64,000 nt of DNA from JADKHR01 sp041917295 (GCA_041917295.1 JAYRXX010000063.1:1-64000); one strand, 5' to 3'. Positions 34,650-43,656 are shown, counted from the first letter of the stretch. The notes: generated by a model not told the origin, from the sequence alone. Program-made: numbers and translations.

Positions 34650-35735
34650 CTATTTTTCCGCCACGATGAGGATGTGATCCACGGGCAAGCCGGTCACCGT
34701 GTGTAATTTACGGAACCCCACTTTACGCAACCAGGCTTCGTATTCCCCCACTGAATAGAGATAGCCTGTTCCGGTGGCAATCCCCAAAAAGTAAGGGTTT
34801 CCCAACGCGGTGCTGACGGGCCCCTTTTCTTCCGCGTCCATGGCCATTCCGAACAACGCCAACGCACCGCCGGCCGGCAGGGCGTCGAACGCCTTTTTCA
34901 TCAGGCGTTGGTCCGTGGCTTCCTCCCAAATGGAAAAGAGGTGGCAAAACAGGATCAAGTCGGCCCCTTGGGGGAAAGGATCTTCCAACAGGTTTCCCGG
35001 GTGCGTACTGACACGAGCCTGAAGACTGTGACTTTCGATGTTTTGGCGAGCCATTTCGCACACGGAGGGAAGGTCCATGATGGTGGCTTTCAAATGGGGA
35101 TAATGCCGGGCAAAGGCCAGGGCGTTGGTCCCGTTTCCGCCCCCGATATCCACCAAATGTTTGAAACGGGAAAAGTCAAAAGATTCCAACAGGGCCTCGT
35201 TGGCTTGGCGGGACAAACCCTCCATGGCCCGGGCAAAAACCCGTTCTTTGAAGGGGTCCGAACGCAAACGGGCGTAAAGCGAGTCGCCTTGCCCGGGAAA
35301 CTTGTCGAGACCGGTGTTCTTGTTGGCGCGCAACGAACCGGCAAAATCTTCCAGACCGGGATAGACGATGTAACGTTGCCACGCCATGGTGTCGCCCAAA
35401 TATTCGGGTCTTCCTTCCACGAGACAGCGGTCGGCCCAGGCGCTGAGCGAATAGAGGTCGCCCTCTTTGAGAAGAACCCCCAAACTGACAAGTCCCGTGA
35501 CCAACACGCGCACGGGCCGTTCCTGCAGGTTAAGGCCTTCGGCGATCTCTTTTCGCGTCAGCCCGGGCCGAGCCGACAGCAAATTGTAAAGTCCCAGTTC
35601 CACCCCGGCCCACAGACATTGAAACGCCGCGTGACCTTCAATCAATAAATTTAGTTTTTCTTCGGTTAAATTGTCTCGAAAAAGCTCGTTGTTGGCGAAC
35701 CGCATGGGCGTCTTTTCGTCCGCGTCCTTGTTCAT
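34650..35735 (-). CDS. O-methyltransferase-like SAM-dependent methyltransferase
   Basis: 361 residues. N-terminal winged-helix dimerisation domain ('FQCLWAGVELGLYNLLS', 'GLTRKEIAEGLNLQERPV') followed by a class I methyltransferase domain with motif I 'HLVDIGGGNGTNALAFA' near residue 190 and 'FDALPAGGALALFG'. This layout is typical of small-molecule O-methyltransferases of the acetylserotonin/hydroxyindole type; the substrate is unknown and no biosynthetic cluster surrounds it. AAAGGAG precedes the ATG. A TATACT -10 box lies at 35781-35776 on this strand. Divergent from the PorV-like operon. Confidence 0.85.
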   Translation of the reverse strand: MNKDADEKTPMRFANNELFRDNLTEEKLNLLIEGHAAFQCLWAGVELGLYNLLSARPGLTRKEIAEGLNLQERPVRVLVTGLVSLGVLLKEGDLYSLSAWADRCLVEGRPEYLGDTMAWQRYIVYPGLEDFAGSLRANKNTGLDKFPGQGDSLYARLRSDPFKERVFARAMEGLSRQANEALLESFDFSRFKHLVDIGGGNGTNALAFARHYPHLKATIMDLPSVCEMARQNIESHSLQARVSTHPGNLLEDPFPQGADLILFCHLFSIWEEATDQRLMKKAFDALPAGGALALFGMAMDAEEKGPVSTALGNPYFLGIATGTGYLYSVGEYEAWLRKVGFRKLHTVTGLPVDHILIVAEK

Positions 35736-35799
35736 GAGTCACTCCTTTGGGTCGGATTGGGTGTTTCCTTTCTTCAGTATAGCTCACCTCCGAAAAACC

Positions 35800-35829
35800 C
35801 GTGTAAAGAAGATGTCACATTCGTGTAAA
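35800..35829 (+). promoter_or_regulatory. Paired direct repeat, candidate OmpR-family operator
   Basis: CGTGTAAA occurs at 35800-35807 and 35822-35829, 22 bases apart (two helical turns), just upstream of the -35 at 35850. OmpR/PhoB-type regulators typically bind direct repeats with 10-11 or 22-base spacing, and the operon downstream encodes one. Autoregulation is inference. Confidence 0.4.
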
Positions 35830-35849
35830 ATTTTTCCCATAAAAAACCA

Positions 35850-35877
35850 TTGATTTATGACGAAATCTGAGTATACT
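35850..35877 (+). promoter_or_regulatory. Predicted promoter of the PorV-TPR/kinase/regulator operon
   Basis: TTGATT (35850-35855) and TATACT (35872-35877) with a 16-base spacer, followed after about 24 bases by an AAGGAGG ribosome-binding site. Confidence 0.5.
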
Positions 35878-35908
35878 GAAAGGGAACACCCTGGGCAAGG
35901 AGGCCCGC

Positions 35909-37675
35909 TTGCGCCGGCACCTGTTTTTCTTGATTTCCACCGTCTTCTTTTCTCGAAGCCCCGCAATGGGCCTGGAATTTTTCTCAGACCGAACCATCGC
36001 CACGAAAGGGCCGGAAATTTTGAACCGCAACATCGGCGCCGGACCCGCTTCCCGGGGAGGGACCGGCGTGGCGTTGGGAGAAGATTCCAACTCACTTTTT
36101 TGGAACCCCGCCTGGGTTCAGGAACAAAAGCGTTCTGAAATCCTGTTGACCCACGAAACCGGTTTTGCCGGAGAACGATTGGATAGTTTGGCCTGGGTTC
36201 GGCCCTACTGGGCCCGGGGCCGACGACGGACGTGGGGGGTGAGCGCGGCTTATTTGTCCCAAGACTCTTTTGAGATAAAATCAAATGACCAATCCATGGG
36301 CCAGGCCAACCCTTACGATTTGGCGGCGGGTCTGACTTACGCCCACCCCTGGGGACGAAGCCATGTTGGTTTGACCGCCAAATACGTTCGCCAAGAACTG
36401 TTCAGTACCCACGCCCAAGCCATTGCCGCGGACATCGGCTGGGCCTTGACAGGAACGCGGTTCCGGACGGGGGCCGCTTTGGCCAATTTGGGGACACCGC
36501 TCCAGGGGTCGGGCGAAAGCGTGGGCCTTCCGCTGTCGGTGAAAGGCGGGGGCGCCTACCGTATTTTCTCTCAACCCCGCCAACGCTGTTGGCTTGTGGG
36601 CCAACTGGACGCCCCGGCCGACGATCGGCCGATTGTCCATGGGGGATTGGAATACACCGCCCTTTTTTCAGACCGATGGACATTGTCGTTACGGGGAGGA
36701 TATCAAACCCTCGGTGCGGGGGAAGGGGTTTCATCCGGGTTCGGGCTCCAACGGGAGAACTGGGGGTTCAATTACGGGTTCCAAATGCAAAAAGATTTGG
36801 GCGACCTGCACCGGCTGGACCTTTCGTTCCGTTTCGGAGATCCGATCCGACAGGAACAGCAACGGGCCGAACTGCTTCAGGACGCCGAGAAAAATTTGAT
36901 CCAAAGCGACCTCTTGTCCGCGCGAAAAAAACTGATTGAACTGAACACGCTATCGCCCGGCGACCCGGCCGTAACCCGGTTACGTCAAAAGCTGGAATCG
37001 CGCCTGGCCGAAAGTGTCGACCCGGCCACCCTGTTCGCCCAAGGGGTTCAATTGTTCGAATCGGGAGAAACGGAAAAGGCGTTGACCCTTTTTGAAAAAG
37101 TGTCGGTCATTGAGCCAAAATTTCCCCACGCACAAGCCTGGCTGGATCGGTGCCGATCCAAAATCGAAGACCAACGGGTTCGGCAATTGAAAAAAGATTT
37201 GGCCCGGGCCAAAGAAAAAGAAATTTCCAAGCTTATGGTCCAGGCCCGGGACTTGGAATCCGCCAAAAAGTGGGAAGAAGCCGCTCAGGTCTGGAAAAAG
37301 GCCCGGGAAACGGGAGCGCCGGTATCGGTGGCGGACAACGGCTTGGATCGGTGCCGTGGGGCGTTGGTGGCGATCGCGGACCGGCGGGAAAAAGAGTCCG
37401 ACTGGGACGGCGCCCTGGCGGCTCTTCGGTCGGCACAAACTTGCGGCGATCCCGACAAAGAATTGTCCGGCCGAACGGCCCGTTTGGAAAAAACAAAAAC
37501 GGAATTCCAAAAACGTTTGGCCCAATCCACCTACACCGAAGGGATGGACGCCTATCAGGCCGGAGATATGTCCCGCGCCCGAACTCTGTTTCAAAAAGCG
37601 GTCACACTGGACCCCGCCAATTCCACGTATCAACGGGCCCTGGACCGCACCCGAGCGGACCGGACCAATCCATGA
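35909..37675 (+). CDS. PorV/PorQ-like outer-membrane barrel with C-terminal TPR repeats
   Basis: 588 residues from a TTG at 35909, strongly supported by AAGGAGG 6 bases upstream. Signal peptide 'MRRHLFFLISTVFFSRSPAMG'-like (first 20 residues). Residues about 40-330 are a beta barrel opening 'GAGPASRGGTGVALGEDSNS' and 'LFWNPAW', the pattern of PorV/UPF0164 proteins. Residues about 330-585 are helical with TPR-like units ('AQGVQLFESGETEKALTLFEK', in parts; 'GMDAYQAGDMSRARTLFQKA'). It may anchor a periplasmic assembly or supply the signal for the co-transcribed kinase, which overlaps it by ATGA. No secretion-system genes are nearby. Confidence 0.8.
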   Translation: MRRHLFFLISTVFFSRSPAMGLEFFSDRTIATKGPEILNRNIGAGPASRGGTGVALGEDSNSLFWNPAWVQEQKRSEILLTHETGFAGERLDSLAWVRPYWARGRRRTWGVSAAYLSQDSFEIKSNDQSMGQANPYDLAAGLTYAHPWGRSHVGLTAKYVRQELFSTHAQAIAADIGWALTGTRFRTGAALANLGTPLQGSGESVGLPLSVKGGGAYRIFSQPRQRCWLVGQLDAPADDRPIVHGGLEYTALFSDRWTLSLRGGYQTLGAGEGVSSGFGLQRENWGFNYGFQMQKDLGDLHRLDLSFRFGDPIRQEQQRAELLQDAEKNLIQSDLLSARKKLIELNTLSPGDPAVTRLRQKLESRLAESVDPATLFAQGVQLFESGETEKALTLFEKVSVIEPKFPHAQAWLDRCRSKIEDQRVRQLKKDLARAKEKEISKLMVQARDLESAKKWEEAAQVWKKARETGAPVSVADNGLDRCRGALVAIADRREKESDWDGALAALRSAQTCGDPDKELSGRTARLEKTKTEFQKRLAQSTYTEGMDAYQAGDMSRARTLFQKAVTLDPANSTYQRALDRTRADRTNP

Positions 37676-39051
37676 CGATACGGACCCGCGTGACCGGACT
37701 GATGTTGATGTTTGTGCTGGGAATTGTTTTTCTTTCGGGCTCGGCCCTCTACGTCTCGGAAAAAAAGGCGCTTCGGGCCGAAGCGCTGTCGACTCGAACC
37801 AGAACGGCGGACCAATTTGCGCGGGCGTGCCGGGACGCGTTGAAAGTGGGTGACGAACTGGCCGCCCTGAACGCCGCCCAGTATGTGGGCCAGGTTCCGG
37901 GTGTTCTGCAAGCCTACGCGGTGGACGCCGCAAACAGGGTCGTGGCGCACACGGTGAAAGGTCGATTGGGCCGTTCGCCGATCCAGGATCCGCCCCTGGC
38001 GGACCGGTGGCGGGTGGTTCGGTCCTTGGGGCTGGCTCGTTCAAAAGACAAGCCCGACGCCCAAGCGGTTGTGGATTTTTCTCGATCCACGTTGGAGGAC
38101 GACATCGCCGCGGCTCTACGGCCGGCGGCACGGCGCATTGCGGGGGTCACGGCGGCCGCGTCGATTCTGAGTCTGTTGGGGGCGGCTTTGTTGGCTGGGA
38201 GCATCACCCGCCCCCTCGATCGAATTGCCCAAGCCACCCGGGCGTTGGCCGATGGGCGGTTAAACCACGTCATCGAACCGCTCGGACACGACGAAGTCGG
38301 CGCGTTGGCCAACGATTTTAATCGAATGGCGGCCCGGTTGGGCGAAGTGGAACAAATGAAAAGCGCCTTTGTGGCCAACGTCACCCACGAGTTGCGATCG
38401 CCGATTTCCGCCATCGAAAGTTGCGCGCGGCTGATTGCCGAAGAAGTTCGCGCCGGCGATTTGGCGGACGTAACGGAGCAACTGTCGTCGGTCCGCAACA
38501 ACGCGAGTCGACTGGGACGGTTTATTAATAATTTGCTTGACTTATCCAAGATCGACGCGGGCGCAACCGGGGTGGATCCGGAACGGTTGTCGGCGCGGGA
38601 GTCCCTTGACGAGGTGGCAAACCTGTTTCACGCCAAAGCCCTGGAAAAAAACATCGCGCTGGCACTGGATGTGACGGACGGGTTGGAGATCTGGGCCGAC
38701 CCCGACAAGCTGGGGCAGATCATCACCAATTTGGTGGGAAACGCCCTAAAGTTCACCCCGCCCAACGGCCGCATTACGTTGCGGGGTCGGGCGGACGGGT
38801 CCGGCACCGTGTTGAGCGTGGCGGACACCGGTCCGGGAATCCGGCCGGAAGATCAAGCCCGTATTTTTGACCGGTTCGAGCAGGTTCGGGAAACCCGCGA
38901 TCGGGTCAATGGCCCGAAAGGAACGGGCCTGGGATTGGCCATTGCGCGGGGTCTGGCCGAAGCCCATGGGGGCCGTTTGACGGTTCGTTCCGTGGTCGGA
39001 CAGGGAAGCGAATTTATACTCTGGTTACCCAAGGAGGTAGAGAATGGTTAA
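37672..39051 (+). CDS. Membrane-bound sensor histidine kinase with HAMP domain
   Basis: 459 residues from the ATG overlapping the barrel gene stop; the longer frame to 37150 is a shadow. TM1 about 8-30 ('LMLMFVLGIVFLSGSALYV'), a periplasmic sensor of about 125 residues, TM2 about 155-178 ('AASILSLLGAALLAGSI'), HAMP ('RPLDRIAQATRALADG'), HisKA 'VANVTHELRSPISAIES' (about His240) and HATPase with 'NLVGNALKFTPP', 'ADTGPGIRPEDQ' and 'GTGLGLAIARGLAEAHGG'. Pairs with the regulator that follows. Its periplasmic part could read the state of the barrel/TPR protein. Confidence 0.92.
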   Translation: MTIRTRVTGLMLMFVLGIVFLSGSALYVSEKKALRAEALSTRTRTADQFARACRDALKVGDELAALNAAQYVGQVPGVLQAYAVDAANRVVAHTVKGRLGRSPIQDPPLADRWRVVRSLGLARSKDKPDAQAVVDFSRSTLEDDIAAALRPAARRIAGVTAAASILSLLGAALLAGSITRPLDRIAQATRALADGRLNHVIEPLGHDEVGALANDFNRMAARLGEVEQMKSAFVANVTHELRSPISAIESCARLIAEEVRAGDLADVTEQLSSVRNNASRLGRFINNLLDLSKIDAGATGVDPERLSARESLDEVANLFHAKALEKNIALALDVTDGLEIWADPDKLGQIITNLVGNALKFTPPNGRITLRGRADGSGTVLSVADTGPGIRPEDQARIFDRFEQVRETRDRVNGPKGTGLGLAIARGLAEAHGGRLTVRSVVGQGSEFILWLPKEVENG

Positions 39052-39742
39052 TCAACGCGTGTTGGTGGTGGACGACGAACCGGACTTTCGCATGGTGATC
39101 GGGAAGATATTGCGGGACGAACAATTTGTGGTTTTGGAAGCGGCCAACGGCGAAGAGGGGGAAAAAATGGCCCGAGAATCCCGTCCCGACGCTCTGCTTT
39201 TGGATTGGAACTTACCGCACAAAGATGGAATTGATGTGTGCAAAGCGTTGAAGTCGGATCCCGCCACGCGGTCGATCCCGATTTTAATGTTGACATCCCG
39301 GTCCCGGGAAGAAGACGCCGTGCTGGCCCTGGAAATTGGGGCCGACGATTTTGTGGTCAAAAAGGCGTTGCGCCGAAAAGAAGTGATCGCGCGGGTTCGC
39401 GCCCTGATCCGGCGGGCCGCCGCGCCGGTGGACACGTCCGGAGAAATCATCGAGGTGGGCAAGATCCGCATCGACACCGCCCGGCGCGTCGTGACGGTGC
39501 AAGGAAAACCCGTGGCCCTTCGGCTTAAAGAGTTCGACCTGCTTCACGTCATGGCCAAACGACCGGACCGGGTGTTGACCCGCAACTTTCTGAGTGAAAC
39601 CGTGTGGGGCGATCCCTATTTCGGCACCACCCGCACCATCGACATGACCGTCGCCCATTTGCGGGGCCAACTGGGGCCGGAAGGGCGGCGCATCGAAAGT
39701 TTGATCGGGGTGGGCTACAAATTTCTCGGACCCAACAGCTAA
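39044..39742 (+). CDS. OmpR-family response regulator with altered K-P-F loop
   Basis: 232 residues: receiver with 'VVDDEPDFRMVIG', phospho-acceptor Asp in 'LLLDWNLPHKDG' and 'LMLTSRSREEDA'; winged helix with 'LRLKEFDLLHVMAKRP', 'TIDMTVAHLRGQLG' and 'GVGYKFLG'. After 'GADDFVVK' the usual P-F is replaced by 'KALRRKE' with one extra residue, so the loop next to the switch Thr is atypical while the Lys remains. An AAGGAGGT site lies inside the kinase gene, and the two overlap by 8 bases. Confidence 0.9.
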   Translation: MVNQRVLVVDDEPDFRMVIGKILRDEQFVVLEAANGEEGEKMARESRPDALLLDWNLPHKDGIDVCKALKSDPATRSIPILMLTSRSREEDAVLALEIGADDFVVKKALRRKEVIARVRALIRRAAAPVDTSGEIIEVGKIRIDTARRVVTVQGKPVALRLKEFDLLHVMAKRPDRVLTRNFLSETVWGDPYFGTTRTIDMTVAHLRGQLGPEGRRIESLIGVGYKFLGPNS

Positions 39743-39750
39743 CCCCAATG

Positions 39751-39815
39751 CACTTTAGATAAGCCGTCATCCCGGCAAAAGCCGGGATCCAGTCATTGGA
39801 ATGATGGCTAAAGTG
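39751..39815. repeat. Palindromic dispersed repeat with inverted ends (copy A)
   Basis: CACTTTAG (39751-39758) and CTAAAGTG (39808-39815) bracket a hairpin CATCCCGGC-AAAA-GCCGGGAT. The core CGTCAT-CCCGGC...GCCGG-ATCCAGTC recurs at 55145-55179. It resembles the REP-like intergenic palindromes common in many bacteria. Confidence 0.6.
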
Positions 39816-39832
39816 CGGTTTTAAACCCTGGC

Positions 39833-39850
39833 CCCCGGCTTTCGCCGGGG
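39833..39850. terminator. Hairpin between the convergent regulator and FG-GAP genes
   Basis: CCCCGGC-TTTC-GCCGGGG is a perfect 7-bp stem with a 4-base loop, 90 bases after the regulator stop and 40 bases after the FG-GAP stop on the other strand. A bidirectional terminator is plausible; there is no long U tract. Confidence 0.45.
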
Positions 39851-39890
39851 AGACAATCCTTATTTGAACCGCATTGCAGCTAACCCGAAA

Positions 39891-41798
39891 TTACCATTCC
39901 ACCAGAACTTCGCCCCGGTCGGTTCGGCCGTCGGCCTCAACGGCAATGACGTACATCCCGGCGCGCACGCGTTCCTGAGCCTCGTTGCGGCCGTCCCACA
40001 CAACGACCGCCGTTCCGTTGACCTCCTCATCAAGAAGAGTCCGCACTTTTCGTCCGCTCCGCTCAAACACCGTCGCCCGCAATCGGCCACCGGACGAAAA
40101 ACAGTCCCACTGGGCACGCTCCGCCCCGCCCCGTCCCACCCGGTTGGTCACCACCGCCATTCGTGATCCCGCGTTCGCAACGGTGAGGGCCACCGAAGCC
40201 GGAGCGCTTTCCCGTCCGGATGCCTGCCGAAAGACAACCGACACCGTTTTGGGCCCGGGCGTTCCAACGATCTCAACGGTTCGCCGAGTCTGGTAAGGCA
40301 TCCACCGATCTTTATCCGGACCGTCTATGGCGCCCGACAATTTCATTTCCGTTGGGGAACCCCGAACCGCGAACTCCAAGTCCGCTCTTTTTGTTGACCC
40401 GCTTTGCCCGACGATCCGCACCGTCGGATCCGTGAGGGGTTCAAACCCATAAAACAAGTTGATGTGCCACCGATGGAGGGAAGGTCCGGGTTTTTGGATG
40501 ATCCACAGATCGTCGCGGCCGTCCAGGTCCATATCCACCAGATGGATTTCGTCTTGTTCGTGGGATTCGCCGTCAATGGTTAAGCTGGGCGTGTTCGACA
40601 GGGACCCGTCCGCCAACGCGTCGTCGGCCAAAAAGAGGGCGGTCACCGTTTTCACTCCCCCCGTGGAAGACCAAACCAAATCGTCATGCCCGTCGCCATC
40701 AAAATCCCCGGCGGCGGCCAGGGTGTCCACCTGGCCCGCCTGCCGGAGGAACGTGGGGGACAGCCCATCGATGGACACAGTCCCATTCTGGGCTCCCAGC
40801 ACCGGTCCGGAGAGAAGTCGCCAGCGAACGGTTGACCCGGACTGTTCGCGGACCACCGCGTCCAAGCGGCCGTCTCCATTTCGGTCCGCGGCCAATACAA
40901 AATCCAAAGACCACCCGGGCGACGCCGTAACCCGCAAGGGCGGGTTGCTGGACGCGTTCCACGTGGACGGCAAAGTAGTCGCTCCCCAAAAAATGTCCAA
41001 GCCGGTTCCCCGGCTAAGAACCAGATCGGCGACGCTGTCTGCGTCTAAATGGAAAACAGGGTTACGTCCTTTCAAACAACCGGAATAGCCTTGCCATTTC
41101 TTCACATCGGGCATCGAGTCCAACAGCACAGATCCGGCCAAACGGGTTTTCATGGGCAAAATGTAAAGCACGTCATGAACAGCGGAAAAACCGGTGCTGG
41201 TCATAACAAGATCTATTTTTCCGTCGTCATCAACGTCCCCCGCGTGGAGAGATAACGCGGACGGGAACTGGGAGGAAGGCCATCTCGCCTGAAAATCAGG
41301 GCTCTCTTTATCCCGAGTCGTCCAGGCCTCGCGACCCCAAAACACCCCGAGGGTGGTGTCGTAGAGGACGAAATCCAATTTCCCATCACCGTCCCAATCG
41401 GACAGGTTATGCAATAGACTGAAATGCCCTTGACCGGATTGATTAAAAAAAGACGATTCATACAACACAAAAGACCGAGCCTCGTTTAGATTAATTGTTT
41501 CGGACAACCGCTGGCCTGGGCGGCTCAACACCGAAACATTCGAATACACCCATCGGCCTGAAAAAATGGGCGGTGATTCCAAAACATGAAAAAAAACCGC
41601 GTCGGGCTTGCCGTCCTGATCCACATCACCGAAAACGGCCTGCCGGCCCGCCAATGAGCCATGCTGGCCTGTTTCAATGCGCGCATCTTGGTCGCCGTCT
41701 TCCAGGGAATAATTTGGGAAAGTGCCGGCGTAGACCGAAACGAATCCGACCGTCGCCGCGACAACCGCGGGAAACAAGGGCCTACTCCAGCAACACAT
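39891..41798 (-). CDS. Exported FG-GAP repeat protein with FlgD-like C-terminal domain
   Basis: 635 residues from the ATG at 41798 (AGGAG 8 bases upstream; it overlaps the upstream paralogue by 17 bases). Signal peptide about 1-25 ('PLFPAVVAATVGFVSVYAG'). Many calcium-binding type FG-GAP/VCBS units follow: 'FGDVDQDGKPDAVFF', 'LSDWDGDGKLDFVLYD', 'AGDVDDDGKIDLVM', 'LAADRNGDGRLDAVV', 'AGDFDGDGHDDLVW', 'LVDMDLDGRDDLWI'. The end ('VRTLLDEEVNGTAVVVWDG', 'AGMYVIAVEADG') resembles a FlgD Ig-like domain, often used in surface-protein sorting. Adhesion or a surface beta-propeller is likely; no enzyme domain is seen. Confidence 0.85.
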   Translation of the reverse strand: MCCWSRPLFPAVVAATVGFVSVYAGTFPNYSLEDGDQDARIETGQHGSLAGRQAVFGDVDQDGKPDAVFFHVLESPPIFSGRWVYSNVSVLSRPGQRLSETINLNEARSFVLYESSFFNQSGQGHFSLLHNLSDWDGDGKLDFVLYDTTLGVFWGREAWTTRDKESPDFQARWPSSQFPSALSLHAGDVDDDGKIDLVMTSTGFSAVHDVLYILPMKTRLAGSVLLDSMPDVKKWQGYSGCLKGRNPVFHLDADSVADLVLSRGTGLDIFWGATTLPSTWNASSNPPLRVTASPGWSLDFVLAADRNGDGRLDAVVREQSGSTVRWRLLSGPVLGAQNGTVSIDGLSPTFLRQAGQVDTLAAAGDFDGDGHDDLVWSSTGGVKTVTALFLADDALADGSLSNTPSLTIDGESHEQDEIHLVDMDLDGRDDLWIIQKPGPSLHRWHINLFYGFEPLTDPTVRIVGQSGSTKRADLEFAVRGSPTEMKLSGAIDGPDKDRWMPYQTRRTVEIVGTPGPKTVSVVFRQASGRESAPASVALTVANAGSRMAVVTNRVGRGGAERAQWDCFSSGGRLRATVFERSGRKVRTLLDEEVNGTAVVVWDGRNEAQERVRAGMYVIAVEADGRTDRGEVLVEW

Positions 41799-43656
41799 TG
41801 ACTTTCTCCTGGCGTCCATCAAAATCAACCACCACCACGTACACTCCGGGCCGAACCCGTTCTCCGGCGTCGTTTCGCCCGTCCCAACGAACGGTCAGTA
41901 GTCCCTGGCCATCCAGCGCATTCAATTGCCGAACTTTCCGCCCGTTCCGTTCAAACACCGATGCCCGAATGGGGCCCATTTCCACCCGGCAATCCAATTC
42001 CACATCCGGTTGCGATCCGGACATCCGGTTGGTCACCGCCCGCAAGCGGGGCCCATCCGAGGAAACAGTAAGCGCGGCTGAAACCGGCGCGCTTTCGCGG
42101 CCATCGCGGGTTCGATAAACGACCGTCACGCTTTTGGGCGCCGGATTTGATGTGAACCGGACAGATCGTTGAGATTGAAACGGGATCCACGCACCCGCCC
42201 ATTCCTCATCCAAATCGCCGGTCAATTTCATTTCGGCGGGGTTGCCATTAACGGAAAATTCCAGCCGGGCCCGTTTGGCGCCGGGATCGTGACTCACCAC
42301 CGAAAGAGACGGATTTTCCAGCGGGAGAAACCCATAAAAGGTGTTGAGGCTTGCCACGATGGGGTTGAGAAAACTGGAAGACCAAATAAAAATGTCTTTG
42401 ATCCCATCGCTGTCCCAATCCGCCGAAAAAATGTTTACTCCGGAAACAAATTCATCCCCCGCTGTTTGGATGCTAAAACGGGAAGAACCGAGCGGAAACG
42501 AAGAGGCCGTGCCGCCTTTGAAAAATTCAAAGAGGGTGGTGCCGCCGGCCGTCATGGCCGCGGGATCGTCTTTGGTGTCCCCGTCCACATCGGAAAACAA
42601 ACGGAGGGATTGGTTGTTGCCGGTTTGCATAACCAACGTCGGGGACAACGCGGACAAAGCGATGGTGCCGGTTCCGATATTGAGACTAAAACCGTCTACC
42701 CACCACCAGGTGGCGGGGGTCCCACTTTGGCGAAGAATCAGATCCACCATCCCATCTTCGTTTTGGTCCGTCACGAATCCCGGAGTTAGGGAAACGCCGA
42801 CCTGCCCGCTGGTTACTTTTAAGACTTCCGTGGACCCGGCCCAATCCCATCCCATGCGAGGGGCGGCGGTTCCGTAAACAATCGTCACGTTGTCTTGGTT
42901 CCCAAACAACAGATCGTCCCGCCCGTCGCGGTTGACATCCATGACCGTTGACCCCATCTCGCGAACGCCCGCCAGCCATCGTTGGGCGTTTGCGGGATCG
43001 GTCGGATCGATGGTTTCCGGTAAATCCTCTTTTCCAAAAACAATAAGGGTTTCCATATCACCGGAAATGGACGGCCACGTTAAAACCAAATCATCCCGAT
43101 CGTCCCCGTTCACATCGGCGGAGGTCATTCCGATACGGGACAAGAAACTCCCCTGGGGAGAGGGCGACAGAGGGACGGTCCAATCCGCCTCAAGGCGCGT
43201 CGAATCGTCCGTCCACACCGGCCGCCCCCGTAACACCCGAACAGCCGAGGATCCATAAAAAACAAGGTCTTGCCGTCCGTCTTTATTGAGATCAATGGTT
43301 CCCAGAAGCACTTCGTCCGGGTTTAAGAAAAACCGAAAAGGATTGTTGGAGAGCGCCTGGGAAGGACTCCCCGAACGGGTTCCATTTCCTTGGCCCAATA
43401 TCACATTGGGCGCCAGTACGCTGTCGCCGCGAAACGCCACGATCAAATCAGGATGATCGTCCCCCATCACATCGGCCACCTGAACAGAATCGACGGTGGC
43501 CATCAGGGTAGCCCGGTCGTCCTGGTCCCCCCCCGCGCCCACAACGTAATGGGGAAACACCCCCGCCCCGGCAGGGAAAGACCACATAAGAAAGGCACAG
43601 GACACCCATTCCAACGGTTTCAATGAATCCTCCCCCGACCTTCTTCTCGCGCCCAT
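41782..43656 (-). CDS. Exported FG-GAP repeat protein, tandem paralogue
   Basis: 624 residues from the ATG at 43656, with GGGGGT upstream (43662 is an alternative start). It shows the same architecture as its downstream neighbour: a hydrophobic leader ('WVSCAFLMWSFPAGAG'), repeated D-x-D/N-x-D-G units ('TIDLNKDGRQDLVFYG', 'SADVNGDDRDDLVLTW', 'VMDVNRDGRDDLLFG', 'VTDQNEDGMVDLILR'), and the same C-terminal 'RASVFERNGRKVRQL ... WDGRNDAGERVRPGVYVVVVDFDG' domain. The two genes overlap and arose by duplication. A surface-exposed beta-propeller is the best guess. Confidence 0.85.
   Translation of the reverse strand: MGARRRSGEDSLKPLEWVSCAFLMWSFPAGAGVFPHYVVGAGGDQDDRATLMATVDSVQVADVMGDDHPDLIVAFRGDSVLAPNVILGQGNGTRSGSPSQALSNNPFRFFLNPDEVLLGTIDLNKDGRQDLVFYGSSAVRVLRGRPVWTDDSTRLEADWTVPLSPSPQGSFLSRIGMTSADVNGDDRDDLVLTWPSISGDMETLIVFGKEDLPETIDPTDPANAQRWLAGVREMGSTVMDVNRDGRDDLLFGNQDNVTIVYGTAAPRMGWDWAGSTEVLKVTSGQVGVSLTPGFVTDQNEDGMVDLILRQSGTPATWWWVDGFSLNIGTGTIALSALSPTLVMQTGNNQSLRLFSDVDGDTKDDPAAMTAGGTTLFEFFKGGTASSFPLGSSRFSIQTAGDEFVSGVNIFSADWDSDGIKDIFIWSSSFLNPIVASLNTFYGFLPLENPSLSVVSHDPGAKRARLEFSVNGNPAEMKLTGDLDEEWAGAWIPFQSQRSVRFTSNPAPKSVTVVYRTRDGRESAPVSAALTVSSDGPRLRAVTNRMSGSQPDVELDCRVEMGPIRASVFERNGRKVRQLNALDGQGLLTVRWDGRNDAGERVRPGVYVVVVDFDGRQEKVNVLLE

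Noticed and set aside
37150..37671. Extended N-terminus of the membrane histidine kinase
   Set aside because: It overlaps the barrel/TPR gene in another frame and reads as Gly/Arg-rich noise; the ATG at 37672 overlaps the barrel gene stop and begins directly with a membrane segment.
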